Below, piece after piece: positions 51,331 through 64,000 of a stretch of 64,000 nucleotides of DNA. Within the stretch, counting starts at the first letter, position 1; each line of letters opens with the position of its first letter. The stretch lies in NCBI RefSeq assembly GCF_018691265.1, contig NW_024881282.1:52955122-53019121 (forward strand), read 5' to 3'. The notes beneath the pieces are model-generated. The model did not search any database and was not told where the DNA came from. It saw only the letters and a program-made list of their open reading frames with translations. A program made the position numbers and the translations under genes. Source of the DNA: Tyto alba (lineage: Eukaryota; Chordata; Aves; Strigiformes; Tytonidae).

Positions 51331-53280
51331 CTATCAGAAAAGAAAAAAAATATTAATTAATTCTAGAGTCTGAAAATACAAAAAAGGTATACCAACACCG
51401 GAGCTTTATAACAACACTGTAATCTTCAGATAAAAACAAACAAGTCCATAATATGACAAATAATAATTAGACAGTTATTAACCTTTGACTTAATTCCACA
51501 TTTGATAATGCACTATACTAGTATTTAGATTAAACCAGATTCTTGTAATCTGCAAATTTCACAGTTATTTCCATGCAAAAAAAAAAAAACAACATGCCTA
51601 CCATTTACCAAGTTCTTGCTTTAATGACTCTATTGCATTGAAACCATAACAGTTTTACATTTTTTAGTGTCTAGTTTAAAAAAGTAGAACTACTTTTTTA
51701 CTAAGCAGTAATCCATACAACAGAGCTGTACAATTCATAAGCATTTTCTGTTTTGACAAGAGATGAAACAATGAGAATTCAGGTGAAAAAAACCACAGTG
51801 TGACTAAATGACCATTCCTTCCTTTCTAAATAAAAGTTTCCACAGCTCCTGAAAGGGTAAATTTATCTATTATATTCCTCTCAGCTACAAAAATATATTC
51901 TTCCAGGAAGAGAAGTTGAAATCAGACAAGTAATTTGGGCTATGATTCCACTTAAGACTGATCATCTGGTAACTGAAAAGTTACCAAGGCAGGAAGCAGT
52001 CACCATTAAAGCATATTGTCTTGCCTTTCTAAGTCACAAACTCTTGTTTCACCCACAGTTTGAGCTTACACTGAAATTAACATTTCCACATGCTATTCAA
52101 ACAGCAAATGAAGCTTGTACTGACCATAGTTCACCGTGCACAAAAAGAAAAAAAACCATCCTGAGAAACTTGACACAAAATTGGAGGTCTAGCTGTATAT
52201 GTCATCATATGGATATTGAAAGCACACCAAGAACAGGTAGCACTTGAAGGGGCACACTGCTTCATGTGCAGTTCTACAAAAAGTAGAGTTATTCCAAAAT
52301 AAAATAAAAATTTTAAAAAAAGTTTACTTTTCACTGCTTCTAAATCTGATGCATTTGCATAGAGAAACTGGAAGAAATCTCAATTCAGGAAAAGTTTTAT
52401 GCATTTTAAAATCTTGGAGTTCAACTTTCTATACCAAGACATAGTAAAAGGTAAGTACCATCTTAAATAGTGTCCAAAATACATAATTTCATTTACATGG
52501 TGTAATTACACTCACTCCCTCATCCCAGATACTGCAGCTGTTTACACAGCATTTCTGCTTGCATCTGAAGTTAACCCAGTATCAGCCTCTGACAGTGCTA
52601 ACCAATTTGACTTCTTGTAAGACACTCCCATGTGTAAGATATTCACAAAACATCAAGAGTTGCCTCCCAAAGTCTGCTGATTGACAAAATCTTGACTCCT
52701 GAAACATAACCATGATTATTAAGCTGCTCAGTTAATTTAGCTATAAACGGGACAAATATGAGAAATAAAGGTGGACACACTAGATCAAAATCATGGCAAG
52801 AATTCTCATTTAGGAGAAGCAGAGGATACAAAAGAAACTAAGGACCAATTTATAAACCCAGGGTCCCCTAACCTTTGCCAAGTCTAATTGCATCTGGATA
52901 AGTAACTGAAAATACGTACATTTTTTAACAACAACAAAATTTGTAAAACGATGTGATTTTTATTATCTGCACAAACTTCCATAGCACTGTTTGCAGCACC
53001 CAGATGCTGACCCACTTCACCTTTTTTTGAAAGGCAAGCTTGAAGTGGAAATTATTATGATTTCATCGCTCATATATGTAGCAATGGTAAGGAACACATT
53101 TCTACAATTACAACCAACAAATGATGTATAAAATATGTAAAACATGAATGAAGAAGAAAGCTTCCCTCTCCAAAACTCTGCAAACAGTTTGTCCACATGC
53201 CTGAGCTCAGAAGAAAATTAAGCATGCTACCTACACAACAGCAGTAAGTACTTCAGCTTCCTCTGACACAGCAAATGGAG

Positions 53281-53352
53281 GGAAACACACACACCGCCCA
53301 CACCCACACCAAAAAAAAAACACCAAACCACAAACACAAACACTCAAACACA
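53281..53352. repeat. A/C-rich simple repeat
   Basis: (CA)n followed by A10 and CAAAC/CACAAAC units, about 70 bp. No transposon body is seen next to it. Confidence 0.75.
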
Positions 53353-56300
53353 GGGAATGGTTTTCAGACATCTGAATATTTGATTCAGATATCAAATTAA
53401 AACTGGTAGAAGCAGGAGATGTTTAAGCACGCTTGTAAATCAAGCCCTGTACCACTTCATGATTTCATTCTGTGGGTGCAAATTCTCAGACATAGCCTAT
53501 TAGATTATCAAGCTACCAATCTGACAAAGCTTCTACGTATTTCATTCAGTAACTCTGCAGAACATTGCCAGTACACTAAACTTTTAATCTAAATAGCCTA
53601 AAATAGAATTAGAGAAACACAGCCAAAGCTCTAGATGACTGCCAACCTCCCAGTTTGATCGTTAGTTATCCAGACAGGATAATTATGTAATTATGGTCTC
53701 TTCCCAAGGTCAATCTTATTGAGTATACATGAAATCTTGATTATATGGTTTTAGATTGGGCAGGGTGGGGGCATGAGACACAGTAGTGTGTAGATTTCAG
53801 TATACCTCACACACATTTTAGCACTGATGAAAGCCACGGAACAAACACAAATACACTTCCATGCCTGCAAAGATCAAAACTGAAAACTGTCAGCTGCAAT
53901 TCTACATATGCTAGGACAGTACAGCAATTAAGTGAAGGCAATGATGGTGTTAGATTTTCCCAGCATCAATCTCACATGTAAACAATTTTGTATTTGGATA
54001 AATTCAAACATTGAATTTATGAAGCAATCCAGATGAGATACCAATGTTAGCCTCTCCTTCACAAATACGTAGTGGTTAAAGTGACCATTTCCATAAAATC
54101 TCTCTGAAGTTATGGATTTTATAGCAGGTTAACCAATAATTGAGACACATTTTAAGATGTTAATATTGTTTAGAATGCCTGCTGTCTTGAGACAAGTAAG
54201 CTAAATGCAACTGCAGCAATTTATCAGCTGCATATGCAATTAACAACTGTTAATCAATCTGCATCTACTTACTACATAGCCTGATTAACTTGAGCTAATA
54301 AAGCCACTCCTTAACTACTTCACTAATTCCTCTGTTCTGAATCCACCCTTCCTTCTTTTGTCCAGAATCTAAACTCTTACCAAATCCTCCCACTTGCTCC
54401 AGCCACAGATGTAGTTTTCACCTACTCCAACATGTCTGAGGTATTTCAATGTATTACATCAACATTATTGGTTCTAGAGGTTTCTTGACAGTTCTTAAAA
54501 TATGTCAGTATAGTTTTAAGAGTAACAAGTTCTTGTTCTAACCAACCAAGCATTAATATAATAACTAATTACTAATAGAAGAGTTTCTTACATGACCATA
54601 TCATACTTCCAAGGCTCCTTCTCAAAAAGGTTTCAAGACTTCTACCATACAGCAACAATTACCAGCCTTGAAAGTGGTTTGACTAGAAAACTCTTGTTTT
54701 TATGAGCTTCAGAGAACAATTTCTCTTCTACTTATACTACAAAACTAAAAACCATAGAGAAAATTATCTAAACCAGGAATCTCCTGACTGTTGTCCCAGG
54801 GGGTCTTCTCTCCAGGTTAACCAAGCAATCCACAACCACATCTGCTGCCCTCAAAAAATGAGAGGTGCAACAAACTACATGGACATGGCAACCTCATTGT
54901 CCATTAGAACACTAGACAGCAGCCAAACCGTGAGAAGCATGGCAGTTTTATATGGCCGCACGTGAATACTAGCTGCGGGATAAAAACACAGTGAGTATTT
55001 TCATGGAAGAAAAACCTCAAAAACTTGACAAAGGGAACCGTACCAATTCCCTAAAAACACTGTAATAACTAAACATTCTGCTTGAAAGTTTGACACACTG
55101 GGAGAAGGGCTTTATTCCTGACAAGGTGTAATAGGATTCTTCAGCCAGACATGAAAGGAAACAGAAAGTAAGGACACTAAGGGACATCATCTTCACATGC
55201 AACTTGATTTCAGAACAGGAAGGGATATGTTATTGAAATTCCATTTTTAAGGAGCATTCTTATTTAAATGTTAGTTAATCTAGAACAAGACAATAAGATT
55301 ACCAAAAAGCCTACAAAAGAAAACAAAACATCTTACAAAAATTGTTCTGGTTAACTGAAAATACTACTAATGACCCTCAGAAGTAATTAATTTACACATC
55401 TTACTGTTGGGACAAGCTGTAAATGATGATTTACAGACTAGTAGAAATCCTCAGAATGGCAGAACTGGTCAGTCTCAAATAACAAAAAGTCACCAATACA
55501 AAGCTAAGGGTCACAGCACAGCTCCAAAGCATTCCAGTCAAAGCTGTCAACACAAATGCACGTTCCAAGCCATCTCAAAGAGATGCTCAATTTTAGGAGT
55601 ACAAGTGCAGTCAGTGTCAACATGCAAGGTTAATTTTCACTAGAATACTAAAGCCTTCATCTTTAAAGTAACAATAAAACCACTCACCACCACCCATTTT
55701 CCTCCCTAATACATTGGTAACAATTGCAGACGGACACGGTACTTACTTCAGTAAGACAAACAGGGAACACAAAGTGGGATTTCTCCTTTTTTGAAGCATG
55801 GTTTAACAGACATGAAGTTGCAGCCTAATTGCAGACATTCATGAACACACTTATAGAGTCTTAATGGTACAAGTTCCAAAGACTGACACAGCTCCACAGG
55901 CAGTCATACTCAGAAGACATGCACACGTAAAAATACACTTGCTTAGTACATATGCTAGAACCATATCACTAACATGGTACTAAAATAAGGGATTCTGTTA
56001 CCTTCTGGTCAGCAAGTTAGGATGTCAAGTATCAGCTAATCCTTCTACCACAGTCATCTCTTAGATGCTGCAGTACCCTGTCCTGAATAGTGATACCATT
56101 CTTGCAGTTTCAGTATCCAGTACACTTCAACAGGTAACATCAAAACTGAAGTATGAAGGAACAGTCACACCAGAACAAACCAAGGATTCAACTAGCCCAG
56201 AATCCTGCCTCCAGCAGCAGAAAGAGGTTTTCCTCTTTTCAGAGACACCTGTCCCTAACTGGAGGGGAGAAATCAAAAGAACAGTCACAAAAATGAGTCA

Positions 56301-56469
56301 GAGTGTAAGAACATAAAGTATATGCTGATACTTCAACAGACTATTCTCCCAGTCATAAAAAAATTTGCACCTCAGTGGCTTCCCAAGACAGTCACTGGCT
56401 ACATTTTTTTTTCTTCTCATTCATCAACTCCAGTCTATTTTTCCCTACCAATTTGTCTAATCCCACATT

Positions 56470-56880
56470 AACCTCAAGCAAGCTTTTAGCTTCAGCAACA
56501 TTGAGTTCCACAACTTAAAGTGCATGTGTGAAAAACCAGTTCCTCTGCTTACTCTGAACTTGCCACTTGTTAACTTGAGAAACTCCTCCTTGTATTAGAG
56601 GAGACAGTGAGTAATCAGACCCTATTCACCCTCTCCATAATACTCAGGCCTTTGCTTCAATCTTCAGTCTCTCCCTTGGTCCTCACACTTTCACACTCAA
56701 GAGTCCTGTTCCTCCTTGCTATGAAAGCCATACTGTGGACCAGAGTTGGACACTATCCAAAAAGGAGCACCATGGATTATTAGTATCATACTGATACTCT
56801 CAAATATACTTTGTTCTCTCAATTCTCCTCCTAAAAAGCAGAAAATCCTACCATTGTGTTTCCTTCTTGACCACTACTGA
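56470..56880 (-). mobile_element. Ancient CR1-like LINE relic, antisense on plus
   Basis: The plus strand follows the reverse complement of an old amniote CR1-like LINE in order: GCAACATTGAGTTCCACAAC, GTGTGAAAAACCAGTTCCTC, CTGAACTTGCCACTTGTTAA, TCCTTGTATTAGAGGAGACA, a TATTCACCCTCTCCATAATA block, CACCATGGATTATTAGTATC and a TGTGTTTCCTTCTTGACCAC end. This element type is abundant in turtles and crocodilians and survives only as degraded fragments in birds. It is shortened internally and no frame is open. The match is from memory of the family and was not searched. Confidence 0.68.
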
Positions 56881-59800
56881 ATATTATGGTAACATTTTTA
56901 ACAGAATCATTGTAATGCCATAATCTATTTCTGAACATACAGATAATTTGATTTTATAAATGAAAAAGCAACTTTCCAATGCAGCTTTAAGGAGCTGTAA
57001 AGCCACAGCTGCAGAAATAAGAATGATCCCAATTAACCTGTAATCACGTAATTTCTCAATGTGATGATACCAGAAGTGCCAAATACCATCTACACAAGGA
57101 TTCACAGACTGCACACTGCAACACACACTTCAAGCTAGCAACTTCTGCAGAAGCAAGAATGTTCCTCCCTGAAAACACAAAAGTACTTTTCTCCTCCCCA
57201 CCCACCATGTCATAAGCGGACTAATCCCCAAACAGAAGCAGTATTTTCTCCAAAATTTGTCCTGTAAAGGTGTGTTCAGTAAGTGGATAACCTAATGCTT
57301 TCCATTAGAATTTTCTCTACATCAAAAAAATACATTAGCTGGATAACATATTGTTACCAGAGAAAGAGACAAAACTGGAAGCACTGCTATCTGAAATAGG
57401 CCTTTAGCCCAGCCATTTTCTACATGAGGTTGGAAACAAGTTCTCAATGTTACAATCCACGTACTTCAATACCAACTAACAGATCTGTAACTTTTTTTCA
57501 GTAAATTCGGGGTCAAGTACTGATCCCACGGAGTGACATACTGGGTATGTGTCAAGGACAATTCTAAAACATTGTCTCTTAAAGCTCCTAAACCTTAAAA
57601 TGCCAGTAAAAAACCAAACAAGTTATTACACAAAATAAATTACTCCCACGTTCCATCTTTCAAACAGCTTAAATAAACGTGCCTTTATTTTCCTCTCTGA
57701 AATTACTCAACACTCAGAACAAATGAGCAGTTTTGCATGAACTCCATCTCCAGATTGTGCTGGAATTCAGGTAGAAACCACTTTGAATCAGTAGGCTAAA
57801 TCTCTGTGCTTTGATACTAAGGCACAAAGTCATACGTCAAGCTGAGCAATTCCTTCACTACAGATCATCTTTGTGTGCTTTGGAAAAAAATTTTTGTATT
57901 TTTAAATCAGTACACCTTACAGTTTGAATAGTCCTTGGCCATGCCAGTTTTGAACAGCAGCACAATCTGCCACAAGGATTAGCAAATCCTAAAAAGAGCT
58001 GATTCTTTCCTTAACATCAAGTCAGTTTTTCAACTGCCTCAGTTTAGAAAGCTTTTATTAATAATCTTCCCCCAATATCATTTGAATTCATTCAGTTTGT
58101 GAATAGGTAATAAGTGTTGATGATATAACTAAACTATTTCATAATCACTTTTTTTTTTTTTTACAAAACCTTCCTCTAAAATCATTAAAACTATCATATT
58201 TGTGATTGACATTCAGTTCAGACACACTTTCTATCAGCCCTGAAAATAGCGGTCTTCATTATTTTAGGTAAAAGGGTGGGAAATACCAGAATTTCTCTTT
58301 GGAGTTCCTCGGTACTTCTTAAAAAAACCCTCTCCATATTTCAGCTCTATCATCCTTTCCAGAAGTGCTCAAATCTACTCCTGCCTATTTAAATACTGGT
58401 TATAATAGACCTGAGTACTGAAAGATGCTCTTGGAAGTCATGTCAATTCAGTCCATATTTAAGGAGACTAGTGTTTTGGAAGCGCTTCTCATCAGGTTAT
58501 TCAGTTTCACTAGAATAAAAATATTACTGTCATTCTAGTACTTGTATTAATGATTGAAAGCATAGAAATTCTAAGTTTTGTGCCTAAAGGATTAAAGTAA
58601 AATATTTTACTCTGTGTACTGCCTGTGGATATCCTTGTACTGTGAAACAAACAGAACAGTTGGCTGTAAGTCAGTTCTTAAGAACATCACTTTCTTTAAG
58701 CAAAAAACCTTATAAAATAAATCCAGAATTGAAACAGCTGCCAAGACAGAGCTGACTTCAGAGGAAGTTTTCACTAGATTATTGCCACATTCACTCCATG
58801 AATACTGCTGCCAGCTAGAATTTACTGTACCGAACTGCCCATTTCAAACAGAACTGATACCTCAGACCAACACCTGCAAATATTAACAAAGAAACTGTCT
58901 TTCCTTATTTCTGGTCTCCTGTTTCCTAAATATCACCATCAACCACAGCAAGACTCAGGAAAGAAAAAAAACACCTACAGAGCTATAGTACAGACACTGC
59001 TTGTTTCAAAACAAAAAACATGCAACCTGCCCATGTGTATGAAAAAAGCATGAGTTATTTTTTTCCTTCTAGAAGACCCTGTGAAAGTAACTGTACACAA
59101 CAGATGAAGGAACAAGTAAATGAGCCCAAAGAAGAACTGATACAGCCACACCAAGAAAGAGAACAAGCTTTAGAATACCACTATCAGCAAGAAAACGATA
59201 CTGCATTTTAGTTCCCCAATTCCATAGACTGATGAGAAAGTTGGGCAGTGTTTCATACTCCCAACACAGGGGGTGGGGCAAGCACCTTCAGAAGAAGCAA
59301 GTGCCAGTCACCAAACACTCTAGACAAAGCTTCCAGTTGCTACACCCACCCAGGAACTGGTCTGCACCCCAAATTCTACCTCCTCTGTGCCTACATTAAT
59401 CTTAATGAAGCATACAGTACATGAGCAGACTTAAGCAAGAGCACATTGAGCTGCTAGGTTATTTACAAAATCATTTCTCTTGATCTGTATTTGTGGAAAC
59501 CTGAAACTATTCATACAATAAAGTACCTTCTTTTCCAGTTTTATTTTTACCAGTGTAAGGAAATGTTTTATAGCAACAGAATTTGCACACACACTCTTTT
59601 ACATTATATCATAAAACATGTATTTCAATGAAGAAACAGCTGTCTGTTCTATAAGGAAAAATGGCTCAGAAGTGCATTTGCCATGCATTGTAAAAATTAG
59701 GTAATACTACATTCCTTGCACACATATACACACAGTCTCCATTATAGGCTAATGTTTATACGTAGGAAAAAGAAAGAAAAAAAAACCCACACTAAGACTG

Positions 59801-62800
59801 CTTTTATCAGTAGTTGCAAAACATTACCAGGAAAAACATTAGACTTCAAACTCCTACCAGCATTTTATATGGGGTAGAGAGCACCTTCACTTTCAAGAGA
59901 TCCCTGGAAAAGGCTTCTGTAATATCTCTTCTCCATTTTTATGTGCTCCCTTGCAAATATTTTCACTCTTTATACTTTTATAAGGTCAAAAACCACCCAT
60001 GATTTCAATAAATGAAATCGTGAATGATGAAAAAATGAAAAAAAAAAAATAACAAAATGAAAAATAATTAACAAGTGGGGGGAAAAAAGATATTTAGAAG
60101 CAGGGGAAACTCTACGTTGAAAATATGGCAGCATGAGCAAATCAATGTTAAATTAGGAAGTGGTCTGCTTTCCTCAAACTCCAAAGTTCAAGATGGAAAG
60201 CAAACTCATAAAGCAAATGTTATTAAAACACAGAAGGTTTAAGCATGAATGGGAATCTGCAATTAAATATTAAATCTACTGTCACTCTGCCAAGGTACCC
60301 AATCTGGATAGAAACACTCCTGTGATCCTGTACAAGCAGAAAGAATCCTTGTCTTGAAGAGTTTCCAATCTACTTGAAGAGTATCCAGTCATAACCTCTT
60401 CTTCCAGACAGATTTCAGTTACAGAGTATTAACAATATACTATAATATGAACAGTTTACAGCATCTAAAGGTAACATTCAAATGAAAAGCACTGACAGGA
60501 GAACTCTTAAGTCCCTCAATCATGAGAGCAAAGACATTAACGTCAAGATAAAGATTACATAGGGATTTTTCATATTTAAAGCCGTGGTTCTGCTGTGCCT
60601 CTACCTTTTTAACCATTCAGCACACATTGGGCTATCACTGCTTGTTGCACTAAGAGCAGCAGAACTACTGAACAGTGACCTATACAAAGCCTGAAACACG
60701 GCAATAAAACTCTGAAAATTGGTGCCCTAGCGTAACCTAGAGAGAAAAAAAGAGCTTAATCTATGCAGGACATACAGAGCTAGCTGCTAGCAAGTCACTT
60801 GTCATGACAAAGATGAGTTTTCACAGAGGAAGCAGCAGTCAGCTTACCAGAAGTATCCATATGATCTAAATAGGAGGAAAACTGCCCACCACATATAGCA
60901 GAAGTTTGCAGAGCTCAAAACCAGGAGGAGATGAGCAATAACACCACTTGACTCAGAATGAATAAAAGTAGGCAATATTTAGTAACTTCCATTTTCACTC
61001 AGCTGCTCAGAATCTAAAGAGTTGGCTAACCTTCCAGGCTATCATACCAGATGCATTTCTTTGACAGCATAAACTGCCTGGTTCAAATAAAAATTATTAT
61101 CTGAAAGGAACAACTGGACTACCATGCAGCCATGCATCGCCATTGTCCTTACATATATGCCTTGCCATTGGCTCCTATACTCAGCTGAAAAGTCTGCTTG
61201 AACTAAGTCTTCCAATATTGTTATTATAACTGTTTGTTAAGATGAATCTTCTAGCAACATTTCTAAGCCAGGTGGATCTAGAGGAAAAAGAACCTATCTT
61301 GGCAAGAAACTCATCTGCCATACAGAAAGAACAGAAAAAGAAGATGGAAATGAAGAAAAAGTGACTTGGATCTCAAATGCTGGAGACAATAAAACCTTAC
61401 CACATCACTGGCTATCTGTCGATACATGAGAACTCTGTAGTATAAGTCACTACATGCAAAAGTATGTAGCACCTAGTACAAAGCTAGGTGCTTAAACTGT
61501 AAAACAAAGTTTACAAAACAAGATCTTAACTCTCCTTCCTCAAATCATTTATCTCATGCTTAAGGAAGCATAGCAGGCCATATAGCTAGTAGTCTGATGC
61601 CAAGGGTTGTGTAAGAAGCTCAGTACATTTCCATCTCCTGAATGGCAAAGAACATCACATGCCAATTAATTCCTTTATAGAAGGGATAGACAGATCCTAC
61701 TTGGCCTTTGGTTCACAAATCACCAGGACAGATCCTTCCCATGGCTGGTACTTTAATGGGATTTCCTTCCACAGTTTGCTCTCCCTCCAAAAGAATGACT
61801 TTAATACCACATATCCTATACAGCAGAACAAAACAAGTTTTGATTTAACATCCCATTGGTTTTCCCCTTCCACACGTCATGTGCACTTGTACCTAGCCTG
61901 CACATTTTTGTTGTTAGTTCATAAGCAGCACCTTTACCTCAGGGTCAAGAGAAAAAAAAATAGTATTTAAAGTTATAAATTAAAATAGGCATTAACCACT
62001 GCATTGTCCAATTCCAAAGTACACAGACACATTAGAGTTCAAAGTAAACAAGCTAAAAAAAAGTGTCTACAGCATTTCTGCAGGGAGAACCACCTTTGAT
62101 GGAAATCAAATTTAACAGAGACTGGTTGTGATACACCTAGGATCACCAAACCAGACTGTGCATATACACCTGCCCATTCTGAATGAAAGAGCTCTCAGGA
62201 GTCTCAGGATGGTAGTTCTAGTTTTCAATGAGAAACTAAAAATTACTAGCTCAAAGTACACTGTACAGATCATACAACAGGATGGCTCTTTCAGATGTCC
62301 AACACTCCATTTTATTTTTTTCTGTGTTTATATCAAAATGAACATGTGTTTGTTATTATATACAAAATATAAAGTACCCAAACAAGAATATATCCTTTAG
62401 ATACAGCTCAGACTCTCCATTTCCCACAATGACTTAGGAACACCTTTATCCAAAGCTGCTTTTGCATAAGCAGTACACTTCACATGCTTACAGATAAGAG
62501 AAACAAAACCCAAAAATAAGTAGTGAGACTAGTTCCTTCTCCAGAAGGAAATCTGCATCTCCAACCTTATTTTCTCAGCTAGATTAAGTCTCCCCACGAC
62601 AGCATAAAGTTCCTTTGACACACACATTTAAAAAAAAAAAAAAAAAAAGCACGCACCTTTTCAGCTTTTTCCTTGAAATACACTTTGCCTCTCACTTCCA
62701 GAAGCTTCCTTAGATCATACATCTGGTTCAAACCAATACAGAGACAGACTAGGATGAACCTGTCATCATACTTCCCTCTTCCTTTCAAAACCAAGAATTT

Positions 62801-63759
62801 CATAAATCATTCTCTCTTATTTACAAAGTAACAGTAAACCATTTCCAAGGAATTTGCAAGAATGAGAAACAGCACAAGACTGACAGACTGGCCCTTCCCC
62901 AGAATTTGGTTGGACTGTATATCTCCATAACCTGAAAGAGGCCTCTCAGGGGTTGTCTGAAGCATGACACCTGAGAGAAAGAAACAGCCCACTAAACTTT
63001 TATATATAGGTCAAATGGCACATATGAACAGAAAATTTCATGATGAATGTTTTATTATTTTCAAGAAAATATACTGGCAATTAAAAAAAAATAAAAAGAA
63101 CAAACAGAAACAAAACACTACACACCACAATCAAGAGCTGTTTCAGGCAACATTAACAAAAAAAAAAACCACCACAAAACAAAACCAAAAACCAAACACA
63201 CATTTACCTTTTGATATTTGAAACCCTTCATTCACAGTAAATGCTCCATTGCTTAGCATCCATTGACAGGTTTCAGATTAGTTCTACCTAGACTTCTGAG
63301 AGATACAGAAATACTGCACCAGGGGCTCATGTTATGCAGCTTGCTGATACTGAACAGACACTGGGAAAAGTATTACTGAATGAGTCTGCAGTGGAATGTT
63401 TTATTGTATAACTACACAGAGAGATGAGGAGTACTGAGGAGACAGATGGATGAGGCGAGCAGCTTTGATAAGCAGCCTATTGAAAACATCCTAAAGCTGA
63501 CATGAGCGGATATGAAGTCAATGGACAGTGAGACTTCTCCAGTAAGAAATTCAAAGATTTAACTGACCTTCAAAGAAACACTTTCCTGTGGATAAAAGGA
63601 AAATTAAAATCTAGATGTGGCCTTAAACTTTAGTCTGGAATAACATTATATTTACCCAACTCATCCCAGCAATCCTCTTGTGGTAAAGTTCTGTTCAGCT
63701 GGTTCCCTTAGCAAGGACAGGCTGATGCTGCATTTACCCAAGACATCATGAAGTATAAA

Positions 63760-64000
63760 AGTTTCATAGAATTATAGAATGATTTGGGTTGGAAGGGACC
63801 TTGAAGATCACCTAGTTCCAAGCCCCCTGCCCTGGGCAGGGACCCCTTCCACCAGCCCAGGTTGCTCAAAGCCCCGTCCAGCCTGGCCTTGAACCCTCCC
63901 AGGGAGGGGGCAGCCACAGCTGCTCTGGGCACCCTGTACCAGTGCCTCACCACCCTCACAATGAATTTCTTCCTTCTGTCTCAATCTACCCTCTTTCATT
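63760..64000 (-). mobile_element. CR1 LINE, 3' end, cut by window edge
   Basis: On the minus strand this reads GAAATTCATTGTGAGGGTGG, then GCCCAGAGCAGCTGTGGCTG, GGCAGGGGGCTTGGAACTAG, GGTCCCTTCCAACCCAAATC and ATTCTATAATTCTATGAA, the CR1 3' terminus near 63760. It shares the GAGCAGCTGTGGCTGCCCCC variant with copies A and B, so it belongs to a related subfamily, but lacks their ACTAGTTAGTC variant. It lies in the same orientation as LEMD3, inside intron 1. The rest extends past the window. Confidence 0.93.

Larger units (their letters stand above)
51331..64000 (-). other. LEMD3: LEMD3 intron 1 (partial)
   Basis: At least 12.7 kb of AT-rich intron. No CpG island or large GC-rich first exon occurs before the right edge, so exon 1 lies outside. 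Recognised contents are an A/C-rich simple repeat (53281-53352), an ancient antisense LINE (56470-56880), an A19 run (62630-62648), an A-rich stretch (63081-63205) and a CR1 cut by the edge (63760-64000). Nothing is recognised in 51331-53280, 53353-56469, 56881-62629 or 63206-63759. Confidence 0.85.

Noticed and set aside
62657..62722. Exon-like minus-strand segment (acceptor TTTGAACCAG, 22 codons starting MYDLRKLLEV, donor AAAAG|GTGCGT)
   Set aside because: It is a phase 0-0 segment, while LEMD3 intron 1 is phase 1; inserting it would read into a stop within three codons. It resembles no LEMD3 sequence I know and adjoins an A-rich simple repeat. Probably a chance decoy.

Overview
The window is vertebrate nuclear DNA, most likely from a bird. 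Three copies of the CR1 retrotransposon, the dominant avian LINE, carry the typical 3' end built from the ATTCTATG motif. The sequence is AT-rich and intron-dominated, has one sharp CpG island, and every identified coding segment is bounded by GT-AG splice sites. There is no sign of bacterial or viral gene organisation. Almost all open reading frames longer than 60 codons are chance frames or transposon debris.

Two genes lie head to tail on the minus strand. LEMD3 (MAN1), an inner nuclear membrane protein, occupies about 19.8 kb to beyond the right edge. Twelve consecutive coding exons are present (51330 down to the stop codon at 21813), with every splice phase closing correctly. They encode about 407 residues: the perinuclear lumenal region, the second membrane span, the MSC winged-helix domain and the C-terminal RRM/UHM domain that binds receptor SMADs. 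Matched to the 13-exon human gene as I remember it, these are exons 2-13; the large first exon (LEM domain and first membrane span) must lie beyond 64000. About 2 kb downstream is a CpG island (17.15-18.26 kb) with a short minus-strand first exon encoding an N-terminal signal peptide. By position, orientation and peptide character this is probably exon 1 of MSRB3, the methionine-R-sulfoxide reductase that follows LEMD3 in human. Positions 1-17666 would then be its first intron.

Repeats: two young CR1 copies (18.4-19.3 kb and 41.7-43.4 kb, plus strand) are about 97-98% identical and share the same disabling deletions. A third, related CR1 is cut by the right edge. Two much older LINE relics (11.08-12.06 kb and 56.47-56.88 kb) and a short CR1 tail (24.09 kb) can still be read by eye. 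A GC-rich minisatellite sits at 9.38-9.68 kb, and A-rich or T-rich simple repeats are scattered through the introns.

I found no new gene system. The points most worth following are the compact LEMD3-MSRB3 junction with a CR1 inserted between the genes, the paired defective CR1 copies, the G-rich tract and in-frame upstream ATG at the MSRB3 promoter, and the two-type minisatellite.
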